NCBI GenBank assembly: GCA_022749755.1
Contig: CM040450.1
Span: 7,616,913 to 7,680,912 of the forward strand
Direction of reading: 5' to 3'
DNA from: Azadirachta indica
Lineage: Eukaryota; Streptophyta; Magnoliopsida; Sapindales; Meliaceae
Length of the DNA stretch: 64,000 nucleotides
In this document: one piece after another, positions 1 through 11,000 of the stretch
Position numbering within the stretch: the first letter of the stretch is position 1
Layout of the letters: each line of letters begins with the position of its first letter
Notes under the pieces: model-generated
Databases searched by the model: none
Told to the model about the DNA's origin: nothing
The model's input: the letters and a program-made list of their open reading frames with translations, nothing else
Program-made: the position numbers and the translations under genes

Positions 1-815
1 TTTTTTAAGAATACTTATAAAATAAATTAAAAAGAATAAAAAGAGAACTAATTTCTCTCTCGTTCCTTCCTATTTCCTACTAGTTTCTCAACAAGCAAAC
101 ACAATCAAAATCAATCATTGAATTTTCTGTCTTTTTAACCTTATCAAATCTTTCACTTTGCATATTTGTAATTCCCAAATATTAACTCCAAATGCTAATT
201 CTTCCCATTTTCTACTAGTTTCCCACCAAGCAAATAAAAATTAAATCAATAATTGTATTTTTTATTTTTATTTTTACATTTTACCTTATCAAATTTTTCT
301 CAGCAAACAAATCCTTCCTCGAACCTGCAACAACTTCCTCCACTACTCCACCTTTAAATTCGGCAGCAATGTAGATGAACCTAAAGAAAAAGTCAAAATC
401 ATGTAATTGGCGGTTAACAATATCCACTATTTTGGAGGGGTCTAGTAGATAGGCAAAATTAACAGAAGGTAGTGGTGTTTGTGGTGGAGAGATGGCGGTG
501 CTAGGCTAATGGTGGGCGGCCATTGCTAGTTTTAGAATCAAGGTTTGTTTAGACTTTTTGTTTTTTTTTAAATTTTTTTACATTTTTAGTTTCAATTTTA
601 TTTTTAATTTTAAATTATGTTAATTAAAAAAATAAATAAATCAATCAATTTATCTTAAGTTATTAAGTTATTATCTCAAGTGAAAATTTGTAAAATAATA
701 AATTATTAAATTTTTATATGAACACAAATTAATTAAGTCAAAATATGTAAATGTCCTCAAAAAGTACCAAAGTTAGTAATGAATGTAATGTCGAGAAGGT
801 TTTGGGATATTTGTC
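1..815. other. Gene-free AT-rich flank
   Basis: No coding gene is recognised here. The first 300 bases contain two loosely similar stretches, near 70-120 and 205-250, each with a motif like TACTAGTTTC followed by CAAGCAAA, which suggests an old duplication. A slightly more GC-rich stretch at 300-540 has no convincing open frame on either strand. The remainder is AT-rich low-complexity DNA. Confidence 0.5.
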
Positions 816-819
816 AAAA

Positions 820-1186
820 TGAAATAGAACATGGAGCCGTAAGCTCTCAAGCAGTGGGAGAAGCCCAAAACCTTATAGGCAGTGGCTTGGTTAAGAGGAA
901 CTACTGCAACCATAGGAAAAGCGAGTCTTCATAGGTCAATTGTCACTACTTATAGACCCAAACCTGAGTAATCTATCTATGACCAAGATTAAGCTTAGGT
1001 GAAATTAAGTGAAGGTCAGAACCAACTGATGTTGAAGAATCAATGGATAAATTGTGGTTAGGGGTGAAATGCCACTCGAGCCCAGAGGTAGTCGGTTTTC
1101 CTCAAAATGTGTTGAGGCACAACAATTGACTGGACATCCAAGGGTAAAGCACTATTTTGGTGAAGGCTGCAAGAGTGGTACCAAAT
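820..1186 (+). pseudogene. rrn23: Plastid 23S rRNA (rrn23) fragment, NUPT
   Basis: This stretch reads like the middle of plastid 23S rRNA. It contains diagnostic blocks such as CCGTAAGCTCTCAAGCAGTG, ATAGGCAGTGGCTTGG, AAAGCGAGTCTTCATAG, CTGATGTTGAAGAATCA and TAGGGGTGAAATGCCACTCG. Relative to the plastid gene as I remember it there are many transitions and a gap of roughly 50 bases after about 870, so it cannot be a working rRNA. It is far more GC-rich than its surroundings. It ends abruptly near 1186, where ycf2-like sequence starts on the opposite strand. Passage through mitochondrial DNA is an alternative to direct plastid transfer. The left boundary is approximate. Confidence 0.85.
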
Positions 1187-1716
1187 CGTGGAATAAGAAT
1201 CCTTTGTATCTTAATGCATGTATTTAATTTATTTCGGTCTATTAGAGTGAGATCCACTTTTTGAGGAATATGAGTTGAAGCAATAACAAGAATATTTCTA
1301 CTAGAACGTCTTTCACAATCCCTGAAGAGATAGTTCACTAATAGATCAAGGGACAAGTAATTCGACTCATTCACCTCCAGATCATGAATGCTTAGAATCC
1401 ATATTATACAATGAGACATTACTTTTGCTAATTTGAACTCAAGGGTGATATAAAATCGGCCTATTTCCGACATCATATCGATAGTTAGTGCATTTATCAT
1501 AGTTAGAAGCTCCGTATCGAGGTCACAATCGCTATCGTCACTAGCATTAATATCATTACTAGCATTAATATCGTCACTAGCATCAATATCATCACTATCA
1601 TCAATAATAAAATTTTTACACTTGTTATCTGGGAACTTATTTAGAAATACTACAATAAAAGGAACATAGGAGTTTGTCACTAGGTATTTGACCAAATAGG
1701 AGCGTCTGATTCTTGT
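1187..1716 (-). pseudogene. ycf2: Plastid ycf2 fragment, NUPT
   Basis: The minus-strand translation matches an internal part of plastid Ycf2, the large AAA-ATPase-like protein linked to plastid protein import. Recognisable segments are [10 protein letters not shown], the acidic SDDIDASDD repeat tract, [32 protein letters not shown] and [13 protein letters not shown]. The acidic tract at about 1534-1600 consists of 18-bp tandem units, as in the known variable repeat of plastid ycf2. The frame happens to stay open through the fragment and runs into the adjoining rRNA-like DNA as unrelated residues, ending near 1102. With about 170 codons of a gene that is normally over 2,000 codons, it is a nuclear relic and not a gene. 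Confidence 0.88.
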
Positions 1717-2984
1717 AAAACCTTAAACTTATTAGACCTTATAGAATTCTTTTGCTCTATCCAAACTAATACCAATCCAACCCATTTCATGAATAAAATG
1801 TGACCAATTAACCAACCAACAAAACTACTTGTTACAAGTAGTATCTTGTTGTTATTTCAAAACATATAAATGTTGACTAATCTGGCATAACCTTGAACTT
1901 GTTAAAATGAAATAGTTGAATAATTGAAAAATGAGATTATTCATGAATACACATTAAATGCTAAGATTACGCATTGAATTTCTACTAGTAGATCCATAAT
2001 CAACAAAGTGGTTGTGATTGTTTCAGAAGAAATGAAATAAAAGATACCGTAGAGCTAGGACACTTATGGTATAAGGTCTACTCAATGCTGAATATAGAGG
2101 CGCATAATAGATTTACAAGGGTGATAAGGTTACATTAGAATATAATTTTTCAAATTTAATATTTTAGTGTTCGGTAATAAATGAAGATAAAAGACTAGAT
2201 TGTTAACATCAATGATATTATATCTTAAATGATTATTTAAAACTTATAAAGATGAATATGTTATTATCTCGTTAAGAATTGATTTTTTTCCTCGTTAATT
2301 TTAACATTCTATTCTTTTTTTAAACTACCATATAATGTTAATGTGCTACTAACGTGATGAATAATTAATAATTAACAATGAAGACTACAAGATTAGCTAA
2401 TTTTCAAAATCATTTATGATCAAAGAAATAAGAAGAAAAATTCAACTTTTAGAGCTTAGTAGGGTGGTGAAAACACAAAAGATAAAGTATTAATTTTTTC
2501 ATTAAGATTTTTAAAAGGTTGATGACGTAAGTTTGTAGTTATTAGTAATTTTTATTCTAAAAATATTTAAGAATTAATTATTTTCATTAAGATTTAAAAA
2601 AATTGATGACTTAAATTTGTAGTCATTAGTAATTTCATATACAATTTAAGAATATAGTATTCAATTTATATGTATTTTATAATTCTAAAATAAATTCTTT
2701 GATGTATCTTCTTTAGTAATTTAATTATATAAAAGCATTTTCAAAATTGTTAAACCAAATAATTGACTACTTCAAAAGAGGTTTTTTTTTTTAATTGACA
2801 TTTAAACCATGAATCTTTTTTTCTCAAAATCTACTCGTAAAACTCTAGTTTTAAAAACTCTACTTGAAAGTCAAAGCAAATGAACTCTAAATATCATAGC
2901 ATAATCAAAATATACCATGTAAAAGTGGTGTATGTAATTTTCTAATTGAAGACAAGAAATAAATCTTTATACTTTGATACCAAT
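1717..2984. other. Gene-free AT-rich interval
   Basis: No open frame with recognisable similarity and no RNA gene is visible. Two related stretches near 2500-2560 and 2570-2630 share an ATTTTTTTCATTAAGATTT-like block followed by TTGATGAC and GTAGT(T/C)ATTAGTAATTT, which looks like a diverged local duplication of about 70 bp. Otherwise the interval is low-complexity AT DNA. Confidence 0.45.
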
Positions 2985-3453
2985 TGTTAATTAAAATATA
3001 AAATATGTGTACCTATTTGCTTTCAAATCTTTTTAAGATTATTTCACTAGTTTGATTGATCAAAGGAAGATCACAAATTTGGATTCTTTCCCTCTAATAC
3101 CTCTTTCTCTTAAATTTTGTTATTTCATTTTGATTTGTATTTTTATATCGATAAATATAAATAATACTTCTATTTATAGTATTATTAGAATAAGAGAAAA
3201 TTTAATTAAAAGAGGCTGGAATGTTTAATTTTAATCCTAATCAAAGGGAATTTTAGGTTTAATATGAATAAATAGTAATGAACTTATTTAAAAATAAAGT
3301 AAGAAGAAAAAAGTATCACATCACTACGATTTATGTGGAGTCAAACATTACAAGTGACTTAATTAGCTAATTTATTTGGAGTCAAACATTACTAGTGACT
3401 TCATTAAGTTAGTCCATCATAGGCGACTTAATGGGCCAAACTCATAGGTAACA
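2985..3453 (-). mobile_element. Possible LTR remnant with primer-binding site
   Basis: At 2974-2984 the minus strand reads approximately TTGGTATCAAAG, close to the initiator-methionine tRNA primer site used by plant LTR retrotransposons. It directly abuts a stretch that begins TGTTAATT at 2985 and could end in GTAACA at 3453. That is the arrangement of a 5' LTR plus primer site of a minus-oriented element. No partner LTR or polyprotein was seen to the left, so this would be a truncated remnant. It contains a 25-bp near-repeat of GGAGTCAAACATTAC at about 3339 and 3380. The boundaries are guesses. Confidence 0.35.
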
Positions 3454-4879
3454 AATAACGAGACATATAACTTTTATAAGTAATTGTTATTTAACCACAG
3501 TTTGATTTAGTATTTTAAATAGGATTTTAAATTTTTAAAATTAAAAAATATAAGAAATTTTAACAAAATGCGTTTGTATGAACTTGTCTAAATTTTATTC
3601 AAAAACAATTTATAATATTACCCCCCCAAAAAAAGAAAGAAATTTATCATCAATTATTTTATCTATCCTTCATATTCATTCTTTAGTTATCTTTTAAAAA
3701 TTTGTATCATATTTTACAAAATATTTTTTTTAATTTTTCACTTTATTCTTACATTTTAGATTTTCATTAATATTAGGCGCTACTAATTAATTTACATGAA
3801 AAATTGTATATATGATCTCTATAAATGTTAAAATAATTATTAATAATTTTTTTTATAAGAACTTGATAAAAGTCATGACTAATAGAGAGACTTAAGTTAT
3901 TAGTTTTCAGACATGATCATTTTCTATAATTTTAATGATTTTTTGGCATACATAAGATCACATTTTTATTATTGAATTAATACAAACTACCAAATTTATT
4001 GACAATTTATTCAATTAAAAAATATATTTACACTTCAAATAATTTTACCATATTAAAATTAAGAAGTGACAAAATATTTGATATAAGATTTTGCATTAAT
4101 ATATTTTAAATAGTAGTTTGGAGTGATTAGTCTTTGATTACTACCAAAATTTTGATATACATTTATTCTAGAAAACATATTCAACCAAATAAATACTATT
4201 TTTATTCTTCTTAAATTAAGTAAATGTTTTCAAATTTTTGAATTGTAACATAATTTTTTAAAATACTTTTTGAATCACAAATCAAACGGGCTCTTAATTG
4301 TTTTTAGTAGTATCACTATTTTACATAACCATTGCAAAGCCAATTATTTCTCATGTCCATTGTAAAGCCAATGGTTTAGAACAATTACAAAAGCTATACC
4401 AAAATATTCAAAATTAATATACCAACTCTGTGTAACCACTACAATGAAGGTTAGGTTTTTATTAAAAGGCTATATATTGGATGTGTTATTATATTCATTT
4501 ATTCAATTAAGAAAAACTTGAAACATCTAATATAAGTTTGCTTAATTAAATTTGAAAAAAATTTATATGCAATAAGATATTCAAATTTCAATGTATTATA
4601 GTCATGTATAAACAGATAAATTATATCACTAGTTAATATATCATAAAAGCTAGATAACTGGTGTTATTATGCAAGTTCAATTCCTTTCGACCTCTTATTC
4701 TTCATTTTTTTAATTTTTTTTCATAGATAATATTTATCTCTAGCATGTTTCATAAAATAATAAAAACTGGAATATACTATGATCAATTTTAACATTTAGT
4801 CAATAAATAGTGTTTTGTTCAAAAAAGGATGAGAAACAAAGATATTTATTATTTTTAGGGACTAAATTACTAAAAGTAG
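3454..4879. other. Gene-free AT-rich interval
   Basis: No gene or element is recognised. The stretch is very AT-rich with homopolymer runs, and a short duplicated phrase containing CATTG(C/T)AAAGCCAAT lies near 4331 and 4360. Confidence 0.45.
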
Positions 4880-5575
4880 GAAAATCATAGCATACTTCTT
4901 ACAAAATAATACACAAACATGATTACAAGCATGAATAGATTCTTACACTAACCCAAGTCACACAACATTTTCTTAGCCTCATAAGACGAAAATATTGATC
5001 CCTCAAAAAGAAAATTCCTAAGAAATTGCAATAATACATTGAATGGCTTATTATTCCAATGATCAAGTACTTTAAAGTGCATTAACTTTACCACAGAAGT
5101 TAAAATTGAAAATTTATTACAACCCAGATATGCTTCTTGTGTAGCAGCAATAAATAATTATTCAAAAACATGAGTAATACTTGTACTTGCAACATTACTT
5201 GATTTCCCTAAACTTGTATCATACATATTGTTGTCCCACACATATTCAACATTTCCAAACATTCATCATCCTCCTCAAAATCAATGCTCATATTATTTGT
5301 ATCCTCATTCGTACTAGCATTACCAATTTCAATTTATTCTCCATGAAAAGTTCATCTTTGGTAACTTCTAGAAAAACCATGTAAGAACAAATATTGTCCG
5401 ATAGTTGCTAAATTAAGTAATCAAGTACTCAGACAATCTCAACATGGACAATGTGTCTTATTTTCATCATCTACATGACTCTTTGCAATGTTAACAAAGG
5501 GCTTAACACCATCCTTATACTCCTTAACTTGTTTGACAACAAGATCCAATTTCTATATATCTTTGATGTCCTGTT
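4880..5575 (-). pseudogene. Decayed CACTA (En/Spm) transposase fragment
   Basis: Read on the minus strand, three frames together resemble the N-terminal part of plant CACTA transposases (TNP2 type). The transposase-associated domain appears as KEYKDGVKPFVNIA, then HCPC-x-DC, then LHGFSRSYQR followed by a stop where the family has Trp, then TFHGE. After it comes an acidic EEDDE stretch and the start of the TNP2 region, with a KL-x-HFK block, a WNNKPFNVLL block and SSYEAKKMLCDLG. Several stops and frameshifts are present and the catalytic part is absent, so it is a dead fragment. No CACTA termini were located. Confidence 0.72.
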
Positions 5576-7860
5576 AAAACAAAAAATCAATCATGATTAG
5601 TTATGAATGTATAATTATTTATTAATGAAAATTCATATCTACTACAACTTCCCTAATAGATAAGTTGTCATATTCAAAAATGCATTTTCTACATGTATAT
5701 ATTCATAGGACGTGTGACAAAAATAAATGCATTATAACAATAATAATTAACAATGAAATTGGATAACAAAAAAACTTATATAAACATTCAACGTTCTTGA
5801 TTCTGTTTAGAAAATAGTAATTGTACATAGTTGCTTTGCTATTATACTAATTTCAATAAATTTAATTAATTAAATTACTTACAATCGACAAAAATAAATA
5901 TAATGCTTTTTACAAGTAATAAAATTAGGGTTGGTTGATTATTTGCATCTTAAAATATCCTTTGGACACTCATATTTTAATTAAAAATATTACAAAAATA
6001 TCTATGACATAATATATGCTTAAGAACAATTGATGTAAATAAATGGAATAAAGTTACTAATAACACTTATCTAAAACTACATCATAATTTTTAATTATTA
6101 AACTCTAAATCTTTAATTTAAATAATTTTTTATTATGTGTATTTTTTTTTTTTCAGAAAATGTCAAATTTACAAAATTTTAAAAATCAAAAAAAGCAACA
6201 AGCTAATTGGAGAACAAGATTTGGCAATTGTTTAAAGAAAATTGCTACTAAAAGATTTAAAAAAGAATTATTGTTATGCTGACAACTAAAAACGAAATAG
6301 GTAATTCAGGAGTGAAATTTTATTAGTAATTTATTTTTGTCTAGAGGAAGGAGCTTAATGAACCAAGAAACAATATATAAACATATTATATAAACTTAAT
6401 TATTTCAATTCAATTAACTTTATTTTTATATGAAGGACAAAAAAATATTAAGGCAAAATAAATTTCCTATTATTGATTAGATAATTATTTTCTCATTCTC
6501 ATAGATTGGTTTTTTAAAAATTCCAAATTATTTTTTTCTTAAGTTTTGGTAAAATTTTAAAACTACTAAAACAAAAAATTAAAGGAAAATAATAATTAAT
6601 GATTAATTATTAAAAGTGAACTAAAATTAAATTAATGATTAATTTATTGTGCTAATAATTAAAAGTGTATAAACTTTGTATATATGTATGTATATGTAAA
6701 ATCACTAAAACAAGCCAATGCAATCAAATTTTCAAAACTATAGTAATTTAAGCTTTCACTTAATCACAAAAAAAGTTGTTTCTTTTCAATGTAATCAAAT
6801 ATTCAAAACCTTCATAATCTATACCCTATGTTTCCACAAAAATCTATGTAAAACAAAGCAAAGTATAAGAATTCAAGGCTAAAACACATGCAAGTACCAA
6901 AAGCACAAATGAAAGAATCATCAATATGTAGTTAAACTCATAAAATGAAGTACAATTATGTTTCATCTTAAAATTTCAGCCACCATGGAAGCTTATACAA
7001 CCATATGTCAGAACATCAAGTCATGAAAAGAATAAGAAAATAACTAATAATGTAATAAAAATGAAATTTGGGTTAAAACAACCAGCTAGCAAATACTCAG
7101 AAGTAAAAACATTTGTGCATTTATGTATCCAAAATAACCAAAACCATTGAATTACCAAAACAAGGAAAAAATCTAATATACTGGAAAAAAACGAAACTGG
7201 AGTTTTGATCACATCACTTTTTTCTGCGCATTCTCTAAACTACGATTTGAACATACTTGAAACCATGCTTTTTTAGACAACTTTCGATCATGTAAAAATT
7301 GGCTCATGCACGAAACTATACTCGCAACATGCTTTAATGTCTGACTTTAACCGTTCTCAAAACAAGTGATTTTTGTTCACTTTTAGAAAAAGACATTCCA
7401 GCATGGCAACATAATCAACACAATACACATTTCAAATCAACATAATCAACACAATATACATTTCAAACCAAATTAACACTAATTTCTTATAATGCATTAA
7501 TGTAAATTTTCTATTTTAACACATTTCAATCGCAAATCATAAAAGGAAACAAAAATTACCCCAAAAGAATGTCCAAGATCAGGTGATGCTGCTGTCGTTT
7601 GCCATTGAGAACTTCTTCCGACAACTCTCGCTGTCAACTTAGTACTTTTCACGTCCACCACAATCATCTACCGTCGTTGTTCGAACACAATGCTGTATCA
7701 TTTGTTTTGCGATTCCAATTTCGCAAAAACGAATGTGGGTTAGGGTTTCGTTCCGGACAAAATTTTAGTTCAAGTTGGCTTTTGTTATTTTTGGTTTGCG
7801 GGATAATTTGGTTTTAAAAAACGTACTTAGGTCATTTAATAAAACAATTTTAAATAGTGT
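5576..7860. other. Gene-free AT-rich interval upstream of SGR6
   Basis: No supported gene. A small minus-strand open frame at 7021-7212 would encode 63 mostly hydrophobic residues. A plus-strand frame at 7599-7817 lies in a slightly more GC-rich patch. Neither resembles a family I know, and both are short enough to be chance. A near-exact short repeat (ATCAACACAATA(C/T)ACATTTCAAA) occurs twice at about 7413-7470. Confidence 0.45.
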
Positions 7861-8092
7861 TAGTCTAGAAAAGTTGGGATGAACTGTGGGTATTTTAGTA
7901 AATTTTCCTAAGTAATACGTGTCGTGGCAATTGAATAAGCTAAAATAAAAACCAGCCTAGCCTGTCTTCTTTCTTCTCTCCTTTCCCATCCTTCTTCTTA
8001 TTATTTCTCTTCTTCTTATTATTTCTCCCTATTTTCTTTCAAATTCTTTCAAATTTTCCTTCTCCCAGTAATTAATTAAATTAAAATATACC
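7861..8092 (+). promoter_or_regulatory. SGR6: SGR6 promoter-proximal region and 5' UTR
   Basis: The 130 bases before the start codon are strongly pyrimidine-rich, with repeated CTTCTT and TTTCTC blocks from about 7967 to 8065, as is common in plant 5' leaders. A weak AT-rich TATA-like stretch (AAATAAAAACC) sits near 7943-7953. The transcription start was not determined; a start near 7965-7975 is an inference. The start codon context CCATGGCT has the favourable G at +4. Confidence 0.4.
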
Positions 8093-11000
8093 ATGGCTTC
8101 TTCAAGTTCCGGAATTTCAATTCCCGCATCAGGTATCACCAAGTTCACCATTCAATTGAATTGTTCAAGTTAATCAGAATTTAAGTATTTCTTAATTTCT
8201 TATACTCAATCCTGGTTTACTTTCTCTTTCTTTGTTGTTGCAGACGCGGTTCAGGTGTTGGTTTCATCTCTAGCAGATGAATCTTCTATCGTTAGGGAAG
8301 CCTCCATGGCATCTCTCAAGGAGATTGCCGGCCTGTAATGTCCCTCTCTTTATTTATTTTTCCTTGCTTTCTTTAATTAGTTCCTTCATTCTTTGATTCT
8401 TAGTTTCCAATTGCAGGAATCCACTTCTAGTTCTTGATTGTTGCTCTGCTGTTTCAAGAGGAGGCCGTCGGGTACTATTATCCTTTATTTTTTCATTACT
8501 TTTCGCGGTTATTCTTGTTCTTGAATTTAGGCAATCAAGGAATGAGAAGCTTTTATGTGAAAATTTTACAGCGGTTTGGTAACATGGCTGGCATTTTCCA
8601 AGTGATGGCATTTGGAGTTCGCGCATTGGACCAAAAAGACATTGATCCAGCCTTTATGGCGAAGCTCTCTAAGATCGCTACTGCAGAAATGATCTCCTCG
8701 AAGGTTCTATGCTTACTCTTTTCAATCAATGGATTTTTAGTTACTTAAAGTGTGCCATTCTGAACTTATTTATAGAGGGGTGGGTTGCCTTTTTGTTTTA
8801 ATTTTTTATTTTTTAAATTTCAAATGTGTATCTTTTTAGTTATGAAGGGTTTCTTAGAGGCATTGATTCTCATGGATCATAATTTAAATTGCTATATTAC
8901 ATTCTAATGGTGGGAGATAGGAGTTTTTTTTTGATTGAAATTAATTTGCTTTTATTTTATTTTTCGAAATTTATATACCTTGATAACTGTACATGTTAAT
9001 CATCTACATCCTTTAGGCAATTTAAATCCTAAGACTTTTGATAGTTAGGGATAGTTATTAGAGGAGATAATTATCAGAAGGAGAAAGGTAAGAGAAATAG
9101 AACATTTTAAGTGAATATTGCCACCCTAAGTGGTCCATCTTTCTTTATATACTTGCTAAGTTTTGAGGTCAGGCTTAAAATAAGGTGAATGTAATGGCTT
9201 GAAGTCATGCAGTGTTAGGTACTGGAATCAGTTTGCCCAACTGTTTTCTGATTCTCAACTCGGTCTGCCTTTGGTTATGGCCTTTTTTTTCAATCCAATA
9301 GAGCTGTTCATACATATGATAAAGTCTTCATAAGTGATTGCTTGATACTGGATTTGTACATACGATCTGTACTTTCACCTGGGATTTTCTTCTTTGTGGA
9401 TTTATCTGATTCTACATGCATCTTTCATTGTCCAATCCCTTCATGGATGACCTTTTATAACTTACCTTTTTTGTTTATTTTGATGTAGGAACTTAATACA
9501 GATTGGCAAAGAGCTGCATCGGCGCTGCTTGTATCAATAGGCTCACATTTTCCTGACCTTGTATGTCTCTTGCCATTTCATAATATCTTAATTAGCTGGA
9601 AGAATTGCATTCATTCATACATCCATAGGTACCTGTATGCATGTAAGGTACTTGTGTTCATTTATGCACTCATGTATGCATGTGTGCACTTGCTTTGGCA
9701 ATGTGCTGAACTCCTAGGTTCTTAAGGAATGCTTGCGGTGGCTTTTCTTGCTTTCAATTGATTAGGCAACACTGTTTTTTCCTCTTATTATCCTAATACT
9801 AAGCATTAAGCTGTGTTCTGTTATGCTACAGTTAAATTGTTTTTAGGATTCCTTTTTGATGGTTACCCTCATTTGTAAAAGTTAAAACAGCCTATGAGAT
9901 TCTTTTTAAGGGGTTCAAATATGCCAGTGTCTTGTGCTCCCTAATTCTTCTTTTATTCCCCTGATAGTAATTAGACTAACTTTACTTCTCCTTCAATGTA
10001 TTGATATTGAAAAGAAGCAATGTAAAATTTGGGGGTAATCTGACAGAATAATTGTTTTCTACTATTTAGTAGTTTTATTAGAAGTTGACAGTGCATATAA
10101 TTGCTAAGTTAAACTTCTATTAGCAGTTGACAAAGCATATAAGTGATAATTTATGTGCTTGATTGTTTTACTTACCTTTGGACAATTGTGATTTACTACT
10201 TACAGTGTGGGTTAGAGAGGAAGCAATGCAGGCCTACACAACGTTCATTTATTTACCATGAATATTGATATTTCAATTATTTGTGTTGTACTGATTCTGT
10301 AAATTGGCAACAATTTTGAATTTTCTTACTGTTTCGGGCTTACAATGTTGAAATCATTAATATTTGGCCTCTCCCCAACTTTTGTTCAATGTCTCGGTTT
10401 TGCGCATAATTCTCATGCTTATTTATCTTTGGCAGATGATGGAAGAAATATTTCTTTATTTGCATGGAAGAAATTCAGCTTTACCAGCTATGGTTCAAAT
10501 ACTTGCAGACTTTGCTTCCGCTGATGGTTAATCATTTACTTACTATATTTTTTTTTCAAATTCTTTTATATGATTTTATTAGTTTAGGGCGGTGCCCTGC
10601 ATGTGCTAAAACTAAAGTGTTCAATGTTCCTTTTTTCAATTCAATTGAAGCATTGCAGTTCACTCCACGATTAAAAGGTGTGCTGTCACGAGTTCTACCT
10701 ATTTTAGGAAATGTGCGAGATGTCCACCGGCCAATATTTGCAAATGGTATGGTTAATTGTTTTATACCTCATTGCAGGCTAGAACGTAATTTGATATTAG
10801 GTGTATGAGATGACCTTGTGTTTCTTTCCTTGTCATCTTATTGACTTGTTTAGCTCCAGTTATTTTTCTAGTGTTCAGAATTGTTGAATTGGATGGACAT
10901 TGTGCCCAACTTTGAGAAGATTTTATTCTTGATTTAGATGTTTTAAACTGTTCACACTTTAAAAAAGGTGCATGGCATCTAATGTGCATCAACCAACTTG

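Noticed and set aside
1102..1186. C-terminal extension of the ycf2-like open frame
   Set aside because: These codons are the reverse strand of the adjoining 23S rRNA-like DNA, so they are not part of any protein.
820..1186. Functional rRNA gene
   Set aside because: Only an internal fragment with deletions and many substitutions; no 16S, 5S or rRNA gene ends nearby.
7021..7212. Small membrane protein gene
   Set aside because: Hydrophobic composition follows from AT-rich DNA; no conserved motif, promoter or plausible splice partners were seen.
8354..8748. Open frames on both strands across exons 3-4
   Set aside because: The plus-strand frame is exon 4 plus flanking intron; the minus-strand frame is its shadow.
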